A stretch of 64,000 nt of DNA from an uncultured Acetatifactor sp. Lineage in GTDB: Bacteria; Bacillota; Clostridia; Lachnospirales; Lachnospiraceae. Each line of letters starts with the position of its first letter. Positions within the stretch are counted from its first letter, which is position 1. The stretch is from positions 1 to 64,000 of the forward strand of contig CANQEH010000003.1 of assembly GCA_947594835.1 (NCBI GenBank), written 5' to 3'. The position numbers were made by a program, and so were the translations under genes. The notes below the pieces were generated by a model. It searched no databases. It saw nothing but the letters and a program-made list of their open reading frames with translations, and had not been told where the DNA came from. Shown here piece by piece: positions 8,300 to 15,853 of this stretch.

Positions 8300-8875
8300 T
8301 CAAAAACTCTCCTGTTCCCCTGCCGGACATCCCCGCCGCAGAAACAGATGTCTGTTGGTCTTGTAGCGCTTTTCCCGCTCCAGGGAAAGCGAAATCTCCC
8401 CCAGAAAGGAAAAATCCGTGTCCAGGGCCGACTCCACCACGATGAGCGTCTCATCCGTCACACAGGGCGCTGCCGCCAATGCCTCCAGCACCCTTCTCTC
8501 CTGGCCCGCCCGGTAGGGCGGATCCAGAAAGACCACATCCACCGTCTTTTCCGGCAGAGTGTCAAGCGCTGCCGCCGCATCCTGGCGGAGCACCACCGCC
8601 CGCTGTGCAAGCTTTGTAAACTCCAGATTCTGCCGGATACACTCTAATGCCTTTGCCCCGGTTTCCACAAAATACGCCCTTTTTGCCCCCCGGCTTAAGG
8701 CTTCGATGCCGATTGCGCCGCTGCCGCTGAAAAGATCCACAAACACGGCCCCCGCAAGATAGGGCTGCAGCATATTAAACAGCGTCTCCTTGATGCGGTC
8801 CGTGGTTGGCCTGGTGTCCATGCCCTGGGGGGCCTTCAATGGCAGGCTCCGGGCTGTTCCGGCGATCACTCTCAT
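8300..8875 (-). CDS. rsmD: 16S rRNA (guanine966-N2)-methyltransferase RsmD
   Basis: A 191-residue SAM-dependent methyltransferase that modifies G966 of 16S rRNA during 30S assembly. It opens with MRVIAGTARSLPLKAP (the RIIaG..rg.. family start), has the SAM-binding loop VDLFSGSGAIGIEALSRGA, and the catalytic DPPY motif (VVFLDPPYRAG), characteristic of N2-guanine methylation. The length is usual. It is followed by coaD and the coiled-coil gene, and lies 43 bp downstream of parC in the same direction, so parE-parC-rsmD-coaD could be transcribed together. Confidence 0.93.
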   Translation of the reverse strand: MRVIAGTARSLPLKAPQGMDTRPTTDRIKETLFNMLQPYLAGAVFVDLFSGSGAIGIEALSRGAKRAYFVETGAKALECIRQNLEFTKLAQRAVVLRQDAAAALDTLPEKTVDVVFLDPPYRAGQERRVLEALAAAPCVTDETLIVVESALDTDFSFLGEISLSLEREKRYKTNRHLFLRRGCPAGEQESF

Positions 8876-8918
8876 TTTTTTAAATCTCCATTTCCGCGCT
8901 GCCCTGTGCGCAGGCCGC

Positions 8919-11159
8919 CTATCCTTTCAGCTTCGTGCCCCTCGTGTCCCGTCTGCCGGGCTTTAGGTTGTCCAGGACGATCTCCCTGCCCTTGTACTCG
9001 GCGACGGCGCCGGGCATGGCCTTCGTGTAGTAGACGTGCTCCACCGCATCCTTCTGGCCCAGCTTCATGCCCCTCACACCGATGGCTCCCTTTTTCTTTT
9101 CGGGGATCTCTTCCACGGAAAAGCGCAGGAAGTATCCCTCTTTCGTCTGAAGCACCACGGTACGCTGATCCAGAAGCGCGGCCACCTCCACCAGCACATC
9201 CCCCTCCGCCAGCTTGGTGGCGGCCACTGTGCGCTTGGACACGTCAAATTCGCCGCCGTCCACCAGCTTGACCATGGACTGGGCGGTGACAAACACCACC
9301 TGCCGCAGGTTTAACTCCATCTGGCTGGTCACATAAATTACCTGTTCCTTCTCGGAATCGTAGTTGCTGATATTGTCCAGGGGCGTCCCCTTGTCCCGGA
9401 ACCGGCCGAAGGGGATATCCGTGGCCTTTATGGTGTGAAGCTGCCCCTTGTCGGTAAAGACGCAGACCTTTCCCGTGTTCCTGCAGAAAAAGGCAAAGCG
9501 GTTTTCCGCCTGGGCCGCCTCCCTGTTCCGCTCATAGGCGGCGGTGTCCACGGCCCTGATATAGCCGAAGCGGTCAACCAGAACGCATATGTCGGTCTCC
9601 TCCACCTCTTTCTCCCGGTAGACGGCCTCCTGGGCGTTCTCGATGGCGGTGCGCCGCTTTCTCCCGAACGCCTTCTTGTACTCCTCCAGCTCGTTGATGA
9701 GCACCTGGGCCATGGAATCCCGCCGCTCCAGAATATCCTCATAGCGGTAGATATTGGCCATGGTCTCCTCGTGCTCGGCGATTAAGGCTTCGATCTCCAG
9801 GCCGATCAGCTTATACAGACGCATCTCCAGGATGGCGTTGGCCTGCTTTTCCGTAAACAAAAGCTGGGCGGCCATGATGCTGGACTCTTTGGTCTTGAAC
9901 CGAATGCCCTCCGTCTTTCCCTCCACCAGACAGGCCTTTGCCATGTTCCTGTCCCTGGAGCCCCGGAGGATCTCGATGATCAGGTCGATGACGTTGCAGG
10001 CTTTGATGAGCCCCTCCTGGATCTCCTTCCGCTCCAGCTCCTTTGCAAGAAGGTTGGAATATTTCCGGGTCGCCACCTGATACTGGAAGTCCGCATTGGC
10101 CTTCAGAATCTGCCGCAGACCCATGGTCTCCGGCCTGCCGTCGCAGATCGCCAGCATATTCACCCCGAAGGTGTCCTCCAGGCGGGTCTTCTTGTACAGC
10201 AGATTGACGAAATTCTCCGCATCCGCGTCTTTCTTTAACTCGATGACAATGCGGATCCCCTCCTTGGAGGACTGGTTGGAGATGTCCACGATGTCCTGCG
10301 TCTTTTTCGACTCTGCAAGGGCCGCCACATCGGAGAGGAACTTGGCGATGCCGCTGCCGATCATGGTGTAGGGGATCTCCGTGATGACCACGCTCGTCCG
10401 GCCCCCCTTGCCGCTCTCAAACTCCACCTTCCCCCGCAGCTTCACCTTCCCCGTGCCGGTCTCGTAGATCTCCTCCAGCTCGTCCTTGTTGGTGACAATG
10501 CCGCCGGTGGGGAAATCCGGCCCCTTGATATACCGCATCAGCTCCCGGGTAGAGAGGTTTTCGTTGAGCAGGAAGGCCTTCATGGCGTCGATGACCTCTC
10601 CCAGGTTATGAGGCGGCGTGCTGGTGGCCATTCCCACCGCAATGCCCTCCGAACCGTTCACCAGAAAATTTGGAATTTTGGCCGGAAGCACTTCCGGCTC
10701 CTTCTCCGTCTGGTCAAAGTTGGGCAAAAAGTCCACCACATCCTTGTCCAAATCTGCCAGAAAGGCCTCCTGCGCCACCCTGGCAAGCCTTGCCTCGGTG
10801 TAACGCATGGCCGCGGCGCCGTCCCCCTCGATGTTTCCGAAGTTCCCGTGGCCGTCCACCAGAACAAGGCCTTTTTTAAAATCCTGGCTCATCACCACCA
10901 GGGAGTCGTAGATGGAGCTGTCCCCGTGGGGATGGTATTTACCCATGGTATCACCCACGATGCGGGCGCTCTTCCGATAGGGCCTGTCATAGCGGATGCC
11001 CAGCTCATACATATCGTAGAGCACCCTGCGCTGCACCGGCTTTAAACCGTCCCGCACGTCCGGCAGGGCCCTGGCAATGATCACGCTCATGGCATAGTCG
11101 ATGAATGCCTTCTGCATCTCCTCGGAATATTCGGTTTTGATGATCCTGTTGTCGTCCAT
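8919..11159 (-). CDS. parC: DNA topoisomerase IV subunit A (ParC-type)
   Basis: The 746-residue breakage-reunion subunit of a type IIA topoisomerase. The N-terminal region carries ALPDVRDGLKPVQRR, the QRDR GKYHPHGDSSIYDSL (Ser and Asp positions intact) and the active-site Tyr in AAMRYTEARL. A C-terminal beta-pinwheel follows (about 500-740; blades such as EEIPEKKKGAIGVRGMKLG). No GyrA-box of the QRRGGKG kind is visible, which favours topoisomerase IV (chromosome decatenation) over gyrase. It is paired with the parE gene 38 bp upstream. A full family tree would be needed to exclude a second gyrase. Confidence 0.87.
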   Translation of the reverse strand: MDDNRIIKTEYSEEMQKAFIDYAMSVIIARALPDVRDGLKPVQRRVLYDMYELGIRYDRPYRKSARIVGDTMGKYHPHGDSSIYDSLVVMSQDFKKGLVLVDGHGNFGNIEGDGAAAMRYTEARLARVAQEAFLADLDKDVVDFLPNFDQTEKEPEVLPAKIPNFLVNGSEGIAVGMATSTPPHNLGEVIDAMKAFLLNENLSTRELMRYIKGPDFPTGGIVTNKDELEEIYETGTGKVKLRGKVEFESGKGGRTSVVITEIPYTMIGSGIAKFLSDVAALAESKKTQDIVDISNQSSKEGIRIVIELKKDADAENFVNLLYKKTRLEDTFGVNMLAICDGRPETMGLRQILKANADFQYQVATRKYSNLLAKELERKEIQEGLIKACNVIDLIIEILRGSRDRNMAKACLVEGKTEGIRFKTKESSIMAAQLLFTEKQANAILEMRLYKLIGLEIEALIAEHEETMANIYRYEDILERRDSMAQVLINELEEYKKAFGRKRRTAIENAQEAVYREKEVEETDICVLVDRFGYIRAVDTAAYERNREAAQAENRFAFFCRNTGKVCVFTDKGQLHTIKATDIPFGRFRDKGTPLDNISNYDSEKEQVIYVTSQMELNLRQVVFVTAQSMVKLVDGGEFDVSKRTVAATKLAEGDVLVEVAALLDQRTVVLQTKEGYFLRFSVEEIPEKKKGAIGVRGMKLGQKDAVEHVYYTKAMPGAVAEYKGREIVLDNLKPGRRDTRGTKLKG

Positions 11160-11197
11160 GTCCGTCCCGTTTCCCTTTTCGATGTATCCGCCCTGCT

Positions 11198-13126
11198 TTA
11201 AGCCTGCAGATCCAGTTCCGCGTCATGGGCGTGGTCATAGATGAAGGCTTTCCGGGGCGGCACCTCCGTCCCCATGAGCAACTCCGTCACCTCGCTGGCC
11301 ATGCGGGCGTCCTCGATCTCCACCAGCTTCATGCGGCGGGTCTCGGGGTTCAGCGTCGTCTCCCAGAGCTGCTGCGCATCCATCTCCCCCAGCCCTTTGT
11401 AGCGCTGTAAGGTAAAAGCGCCCTTGTGGCTCTTTTTGTACCTCTCCAGCGCCTTGTCATCGTAGAGATACTCCTCTTTTCCCTTGGCAGGCATGGCCTT
11501 GTACAGAGGGGGCATGGCGATATAGACGTGTCCCTCAAAGATCAGCTCCGGCATGAAGCGGTAAAACAGGGTGAGCAGCAAGGTGGAGATATGGGCGCCG
11601 TCCACGTCTGCATCCGCCATGATCACGATCTTGTCATAGCGCAGTTTGGAAATGTCAAAATCGTTTCCGTACCCTTCCGAAAACCCGCAGCCGAAGGCGT
11701 TGATCATGGTCTTGATCTCCGCGTTTGCCAGCACCTTGTCAATGCTCGCCTTCTCCACGTTTAAAATCTTTCCCCGGATGGGCAGGATGGCCTGGTACAT
11801 CCGGTTCCTGGCCGTCTTGGCGCTGCCCCCCGCGGAGTCTCCCTCCACGATGAAAATCTCGCACTTTGAGGGATCTTTGGACTCACAGTTGGCCAGCTTT
11901 CCGTTAGAGTCAAAGGAAAATTTCTGCTTGGTTAAGAGGTTGGTCTTTGCCCGCTCCTCGGTCTTTCGGATCTTGGCCGCCTTCTCCGCACAGCCGATGA
12001 TATTTTTTAAGGTCTCCAGGTTTCTGTCAAAGAAACGGACGACCTCCTCCCCGGTGACCTTGCTGACCACCTTCGCCGCGTCCTGATTGTCCAGCTTGGT
12101 CTTGGTCTGTCCCTCAAACCTGGGATCCGGGTGTTTGATGGAAACCACCGCCGTCATGCCGTTGCGCACGTCGGCGCCGGTGAAGTTCACGTCCTTTTCC
12201 TTTAAGATGCCAAGCTCCCTGGCGTAGGTGTTGATCACGTTTGTAAACATGGTCTTAAACCCGGTCAGGTGGGTGCCTCCCTCGGAGTTATAGATATTGT
12301 TGCAAAATCCCAGCACATTTTCATGAAATTCATTGACATACTGGAATGCCACCTCCACGGAGATTCCCTCGCTCTCGCCGGAGAAATAGACCACGTCGCT
12401 GACCGCTTCCTGGGACTTGTTCATGTCCTTGATAAACCCTGTGATGCCCTCCGGCTCGTGAAAGGTCACACGCTCCGGCTCCTCTCTGCGCATATCCTGA
12501 AAGTGGATCGTCAGGCTGGGGTTTAAGTATGCGGTCTCGTGGAGCCTGCTCTTTACGTCGTCCTCTTTAAACCGGGTTTTGTCAAAGATGGTGTCGTCCG
12601 GCAGGAAATTGATCGTGGTGCCGGTCTCCCTGGTCTTGCCCACCACCGGCAGAAGACCGTTTTCCAGCTCCACGGTGGGATTCCCACGCTCATAGCGGTC
12701 CTCATAGAGAAAGCCCCCTGTCTTAACCCGGACGGTCAGGCGGGCGGAAAGGGCGTTCACCACGGAGGAGCCCACGCCGTGAAGGCCGCCGCTGGTCTTA
12801 TAAGCGCCGTTTTCAAACTTGCCCCCGGCGTGAAGGGTGGTAAAGACCAGCCGCTCTGCGCTGACGCCTTTTTCGTGCATCCCCACGGGAATCCCGCGGC
12901 CGTTGTCGGAGACGGTGGCCGATCCATCCTTTTCCAGGGTGACGGTGATGGTGTCGCAGAACCCTGCCAGATGTTCGTCCACGGAATTGTCCACGATCTC
13001 ATAGATCAAATGGTTGAGACCCTTGGTGGAGACGCTGCCGATGTACATACCGGGGCGTTTCCGCACGGCCTCCAGCCCCTCCAGCACCAGAATACTGGAA
13101 GCGTCATAATTGTTTGCTTTTTCCAT
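11198..13126 (-). CDS. parE: DNA topoisomerase IV subunit B (ParE-type)
   Basis: The ATPase subunit of the type IIA topoisomerase. The GHKL ATPase domain shows EIVDNSVDEHLAGFC, DNGRGIPVGMH and GLHGVGSSVVNALS; the TOPRIM domain shows IFIVEGDSAGGSA and MADADVDGAHI, with catalytic Glu and DxD; QRYKGLGEMDA ends the conserved core. The start at 13126 (MEKANNYDASS) is preferred over the track's 13210 because the latter lies on the predicted -10 box. AAGGAG lies 11 bases upstream. The protein is about 642 residues, normal for ParE or GyrB of this group. It is the first gene of the parE-parC unit. Confidence 0.9.
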   Translation of the reverse strand: MEKANNYDASSILVLEGLEAVRKRPGMYIGSVSTKGLNHLIYEIVDNSVDEHLAGFCDTITVTLEKDGSATVSDNGRGIPVGMHEKGVSAERLVFTTLHAGGKFENGAYKTSGGLHGVGSSVVNALSARLTVRVKTGGFLYEDRYERGNPTVELENGLLPVVGKTRETGTTINFLPDDTIFDKTRFKEDDVKSRLHETAYLNPSLTIHFQDMRREEPERVTFHEPEGITGFIKDMNKSQEAVSDVVYFSGESEGISVEVAFQYVNEFHENVLGFCNNIYNSEGGTHLTGFKTMFTNVINTYARELGILKEKDVNFTGADVRNGMTAVVSIKHPDPRFEGQTKTKLDNQDAAKVVSKVTGEEVVRFFDRNLETLKNIIGCAEKAAKIRKTEERAKTNLLTKQKFSFDSNGKLANCESKDPSKCEIFIVEGDSAGGSAKTARNRMYQAILPIRGKILNVEKASIDKVLANAEIKTMINAFGCGFSEGYGNDFDISKLRYDKIVIMADADVDGAHISTLLLTLFYRFMPELIFEGHVYIAMPPLYKAMPAKGKEEYLYDDKALERYKKSHKGAFTLQRYKGLGEMDAQQLWETTLNPETRRMKLVEIEDARMASEVTELLMGTEVPPRKAFIYDHAHDAELDLQA

Positions 13127-13208
13127 TGAGGAGTGCTCTCCTTGCTGTTTACATCCAAATTCCAGATCCAAAGGAAGACGCCCGGCGCTTCCTGTCATGA
13201 ATAAGGTC

Positions 13209-13238
13209 ATTTTACCACAGATATTGTGGTTTGTCCAA
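13209..13238 (-). promoter_or_regulatory. sigma-A promoter for parE-parC, with an inverted repeat in the spacer
   Basis: On the minus strand TTGGAC, an 18-bp spacer and TAAAAT form a good promoter about 80 bp upstream of the parE ATG. The spacer and adjacent base contain an inverted repeat (ACCACA-GATAT-TGTGGT on plus, 13214-13230), a natural position for a repressor operator; no specific regulator is recognised. Confidence 0.65.
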
Positions 13239-13252
13239 GAGAAAATACCAGA

Positions 13253-13274
13253 TCATGTTCGGTTCATGTTCCGT
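13253..13274. repeat. tandem 11-bp repeat upstream of the parE promoter
   Basis: Two near-identical 11-mers, TCATGTTCGGT and TCATGTTCCGT, lie head to tail 15 bp upstream of the -35 box. One helical turn of spacing suits a DNA-binding protein contacting one face, but the function is unknown. Confidence 0.5.
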
Positions 13275-13307
13275 TGTTTGGAAGTTTTCAGATTCCCAAA
13301 ATCATTT

Positions 13308-13349
13308 GGCCCGGCTGTCTTGGGAAACAGGACGACCGGGCCTTTTTTT
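13308..13349 (+). terminator. hairpin with T7 tract, oriented on the plus strand
   Basis: GGCCCGG and CCGGGCC arms enclose a 28-nt loop and are followed by seven T on the plus strand, a Rho-independent terminator shape. Both flanking genes are on the minus strand. Read on minus, the hairpin is followed only by AAATGATTTTGG, a weak tail that may still end the upstream membrane-protein transcript. Confidence 0.5.
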
Positions 13350-13375
13350 CAGATTGTCCAGAAGCTTTTTCTTCT

Positions 13376-14704
13376 TTACTGCTTGCTTTCTTGCTTTATT
13401 TCTCTCTTTGCCGCTTTCTTCCATCCCTTCCCCGCAGAGGAAAGTCCCGGAAAACGCCATTCCCGCCCGATCATGGGAATCAGACAGCAGGAAATGCCTA
13501 AAACCGTCAGGCCCCAGTTGCGATGGCTGAACAAGTCGTGTATGTAGGTGTGGTTTTTGGCAAACAGCCCCCACAACAGGGGGTATCCGGCAAGCAGCAG
13601 AAAGCTTGCGCTTACCGGCCACGCTTTCCACCGCGTTTTGCTCAGCCATAGCAGAAGGAAGCAGACGCCTGCAAATACCAGCGCCGCCGTCCATATCCTG
13701 TTGCTCTCCAGGTACAGCGACAGCTTTGTATACACGTCCCATCCGGTAATTTCCCGCTCAAAGGCGACATTGCCGGTGCGCACTCTGATGGAATTGACGG
13801 CGTCCGGAATCACATTTTCCCCGGTAATCCAGGACGCAAGCTGCCATTTTGCAAACCACATACCTGCATATCCCAGCGCCCACAGAAGCGGGTACAAAAG
13901 CATATGGCCAAATATGTCTGCGCATTTTGTGCCTTCGGAAATATTTTCCTCCCCGGCAAGGATGAGCCAGAAAGCCAAAGGCAGCCCCAACGTCACCACC
14001 GGATACGTCAGCAGGTCGAAATAACTGGCCGCCATCCCCACCGCCATAAAAAACAGCCAAAGATGTTCCTGCCATCTCTTTTTGCTGTAAAAAGCAAGAA
14101 AAAGAATCCCTGCGGCAGAAGCCATGTGATATACGGCAGAATTTTGCAGGGAACTTGCAATTGTCCCAGGCGTCAAAAAACATACAAACAGCAGATAGGG
14201 AAACAGATACCGTCGCTTTTTCCTGTGTTCCAGCAAAATTCCGGTAAGCAGCACGCTTCCCATCACCACCAGCCAGTTCAACTGGCGGATCTCCCCCAGA
14301 TTCAAAAACAGTAAAAGCGGCTTTAAGACGACCAGATATCCATGCCAGTATCTGGGATAGGCATGGGTCGTATATCCGCCCTCTTCCTCCAGAGTCAGGA
14401 TTGCACAGGACTCCGGCAAACTCAGACCATTGATGACATTGTAATAGTTATACATGGCCTTTTCAGCCAGACCGATCTTTGGATTATCATAAGCGGCGGT
14501 CAGAAGCATCAGGGAATCTGTGTGATTATCCAGATTGGTATGGGGAGAATACGGGAGCATCCGCCAATAGGTGCCCTCCATCCGAAGCACTTCCCCGCTC
14601 TCCTGGGCGTGTCTCCTGATCTTTCCCATGGGAAGCAGATACGCACAGAACAGAAGCGCCGCCCCCAGGCATACAATCCCCAAAAAACAGCCCCCCGTGA
14701 GCAA
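13376..14704 (-). CDS. polytopic membrane protein, possibly GT-C-like, with a likely frameshifted start
   Basis: The 442-residue product has about nine hydrophobic segments separated by short loops, one large extracytoplasmic loop after the first (about residues 30-110; PYSPHTNLDNHTDSLML) and a basic C-terminal tail (KGWKKAAKREIKQESK). The layout resembles GT-C glycosyltransferases or polysaccharide-assembly membrane proteins, but no catalytic motif was recognised. The track start is TTG with weak AGGAAAG upstream. A GTG at 14754 with perfect AAGGAGG spacing lies in another frame. It would join this gene if the G7 run at 14719-14725 had eight G, so the listed start may be wrong or the gene phase-variable. 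Confidence 0.65.
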   Translation of the reverse strand: MLTGGCFLGIVCLGAALLFCAYLLPMGKIRRHAQESGEVLRMEGTYWRMLPYSPHTNLDNHTDSLMLLTAAYDNPKIGLAEKAMYNYYNVINGLSLPESCAILTLEEEGGYTTHAYPRYWHGYLVVLKPLLLFLNLGEIRQLNWLVVMGSVLLTGILLEHRKKRRYLFPYLLFVCFLTPGTIASSLQNSAVYHMASAAGILFLAFYSKKRWQEHLWLFFMAVGMAASYFDLLTYPVVTLGLPLAFWLILAGEENISEGTKCADIFGHMLLYPLLWALGYAGMWFAKWQLASWITGENVIPDAVNSIRVRTGNVAFEREITGWDVYTKLSLYLESNRIWTAALVFAGVCFLLLWLSKTRWKAWPVSASFLLLAGYPLLWGLFAKNHTYIHDLFSHRNWGLTVLGISCCLIPMIGREWRFPGLSSAGKGWKKAAKREIKQESKQ

Positions 14705-14764
14705 CAGTTTCTTTCCTACCCCCCCAGAAATCCTTTGTCAGCCCGAAGCCACACTGCCTTGTCC

Positions 14765-14832
14765 TCCTTTTTCCGTTCTCTTTTTGTTCTTTTTTGTTCT
14801 TCTTTATTCTTTTTTCTTCTTTCGTTCTCTTC
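14765..14832. repeat. low-complexity T/C-rich tract (A/G-rich on the minus strand)
   Basis: The segment is built of irregular GTTCTTTTTT-like units, reading as GAACAAAAA/AAGAAGAA on the minus strand. It lies between the degV stop and the membrane-protein start. It may mark a poorly structured leader; no gene is seen in it. Confidence 0.6.
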
Positions 14833-14856
14833 CCCGCTCTCTGTTTCGTCCTTCCC

Positions 14857-15732
14857 TCACATCCGCTCCGGGATTTTCCGGCAGCAGGCAAGGGCCAGGG
14901 AACCGGGGCCGATGTGACAGGCCACGCTTAAGGACAGCGGGTCGATTCGGATGTCATAGCCCGGAAAGATCTGCCGGATTTCCTCCCGGTAGCTCTCCGC
15001 CGCCTCCCGGTTTGCGGAATGGGCGATCTCCAGCCAGACCTGTTTCTCCCCCGTGAAGCCGCCGAAGCGGTTTTCTATGTCGTTTTTGATGGCGTTCATC
15101 ATAATGCTCCTGCCCTGATTTGCGGTGCGGGCTTTGGCGAATGCGTCCAGTTTTTCCCCCTGGATCTGCAGCACGGGCTTTAACTTTAAGATCGTGCCCA
15201 ACGCAGCCGCAGCCGGAGTGATCCGCCCGCCCTTTTTCAGATAGTACAGGGTATCCAGCATGATATAGATGCTGCTGTTGAATTTATCCGCCTCCAGATA
15301 GGCCTTGATCTCCGCCGCGCTTTTCCCGTGTTCCGCCAGGGTCATCGCGTCCAGAACAGACTGCCTCTGGGTGACGGAAATGCGCTGGTTGTCCACCACC
15401 TGCACCCTCCCGCCGTACTCCTCGGAGAGCATGGCGGCGCTCTGGCAGGAGCCGGACAAACCGCTGCTCATGGGGATATGTACCAGTTCGTCGTATTCCT
15501 CCAGAATCGCATCCCACATCTTTAACACCGAATCGGGAGACGGCTGGCTGGTGCTGATACTGGCCCCGGCGGTGAGACGCTCGTAAAACTCCTCCTGGGT
15601 GAGGCTGATGTCTTCATAAAATGTCTCCCCGTCGATCATAAAGGGCATGGGCAGCACAAATACCCCCAGTTCTTTTGCGGCAGCCTGCGTGATCCCGCTG
15701 TTGCTGTCCGTCATGATGGCAACTTTTGACAT
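14857..15732 (-). CDS. DegV-family fatty-acid-binding protein (FakB-like)
   Basis: The product of about 291 residues opens MSKVAIMTDSNSGI, the DegV-family start. It contains the fatty-acid-carboxylate-binding threonine/serine region (STSQPSP near residue 60), a Ser-Gly-rich loop (MSSGLSGSCQSA) and a C-terminal IGPGSLAL segment. DegV/FakB proteins hold a fatty acid for phosphorylation by FakA; a FakA homologue is encoded 2.3 kb away. The ATG at 15732 is chosen over the track's GTG at 15753 because the latter has AAAAAGG too close. A strong promoter sits about 100 bp upstream. Confidence 0.9.
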   Translation of the reverse strand: MSKVAIMTDSNSGITQAAAKELGVFVLPMPFMIDGETFYEDISLTQEEFYERLTAGASISTSQPSPDSVLKMWDAILEEYDELVHIPMSSGLSGSCQSAAMLSEEYGGRVQVVDNQRISVTQRQSVLDAMTLAEHGKSAAEIKAYLEADKFNSSIYIMLDTLYYLKKGGRITPAAAALGTILKLKPVLQIQGEKLDAFAKARTANQGRSIMMNAIKNDIENRFGGFTGEKQVWLEIAHSANREAAESYREEIRQIFPGYDIRIDPLSLSVACHIGPGSLALACCRKIPERM

Positions 15733-15824
15733 GATGGAACCAAACCTTTCCACAGCCTTTTTCAGGCCGTTCCCTTCTCTTTCCCTGTGCGGCGGACAAA
15801 CGCCGCCGGAGACATATAATATTT

Positions 15825-15853
15825 ATTTTAACGTCATATGGTGCGAAAGTCAA
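15825..15853 (-). promoter_or_regulatory. sigma-A promoter for degV, embedded in the 3' end of recG
   Basis: Minus-strand TTGACT, a 17-bp spacer and TAAAAT form a near-consensus promoter. The -35 box lies inside the last codons of recG, so degV can be expressed independently. The leader carries a CGGCGG-ACAAA-CGCCGCCG hairpin (about 15791-15809) without a T-tract. Confidence 0.78.

Noticed and set aside
8919-13126. Primary gyrase (gyrA/gyrB) assignment
   Set aside because: The A subunit lacks a visible GyrA-box and the genes are not near dnaA-recF, so ParC/ParE is preferred. The point remains open without a tree.
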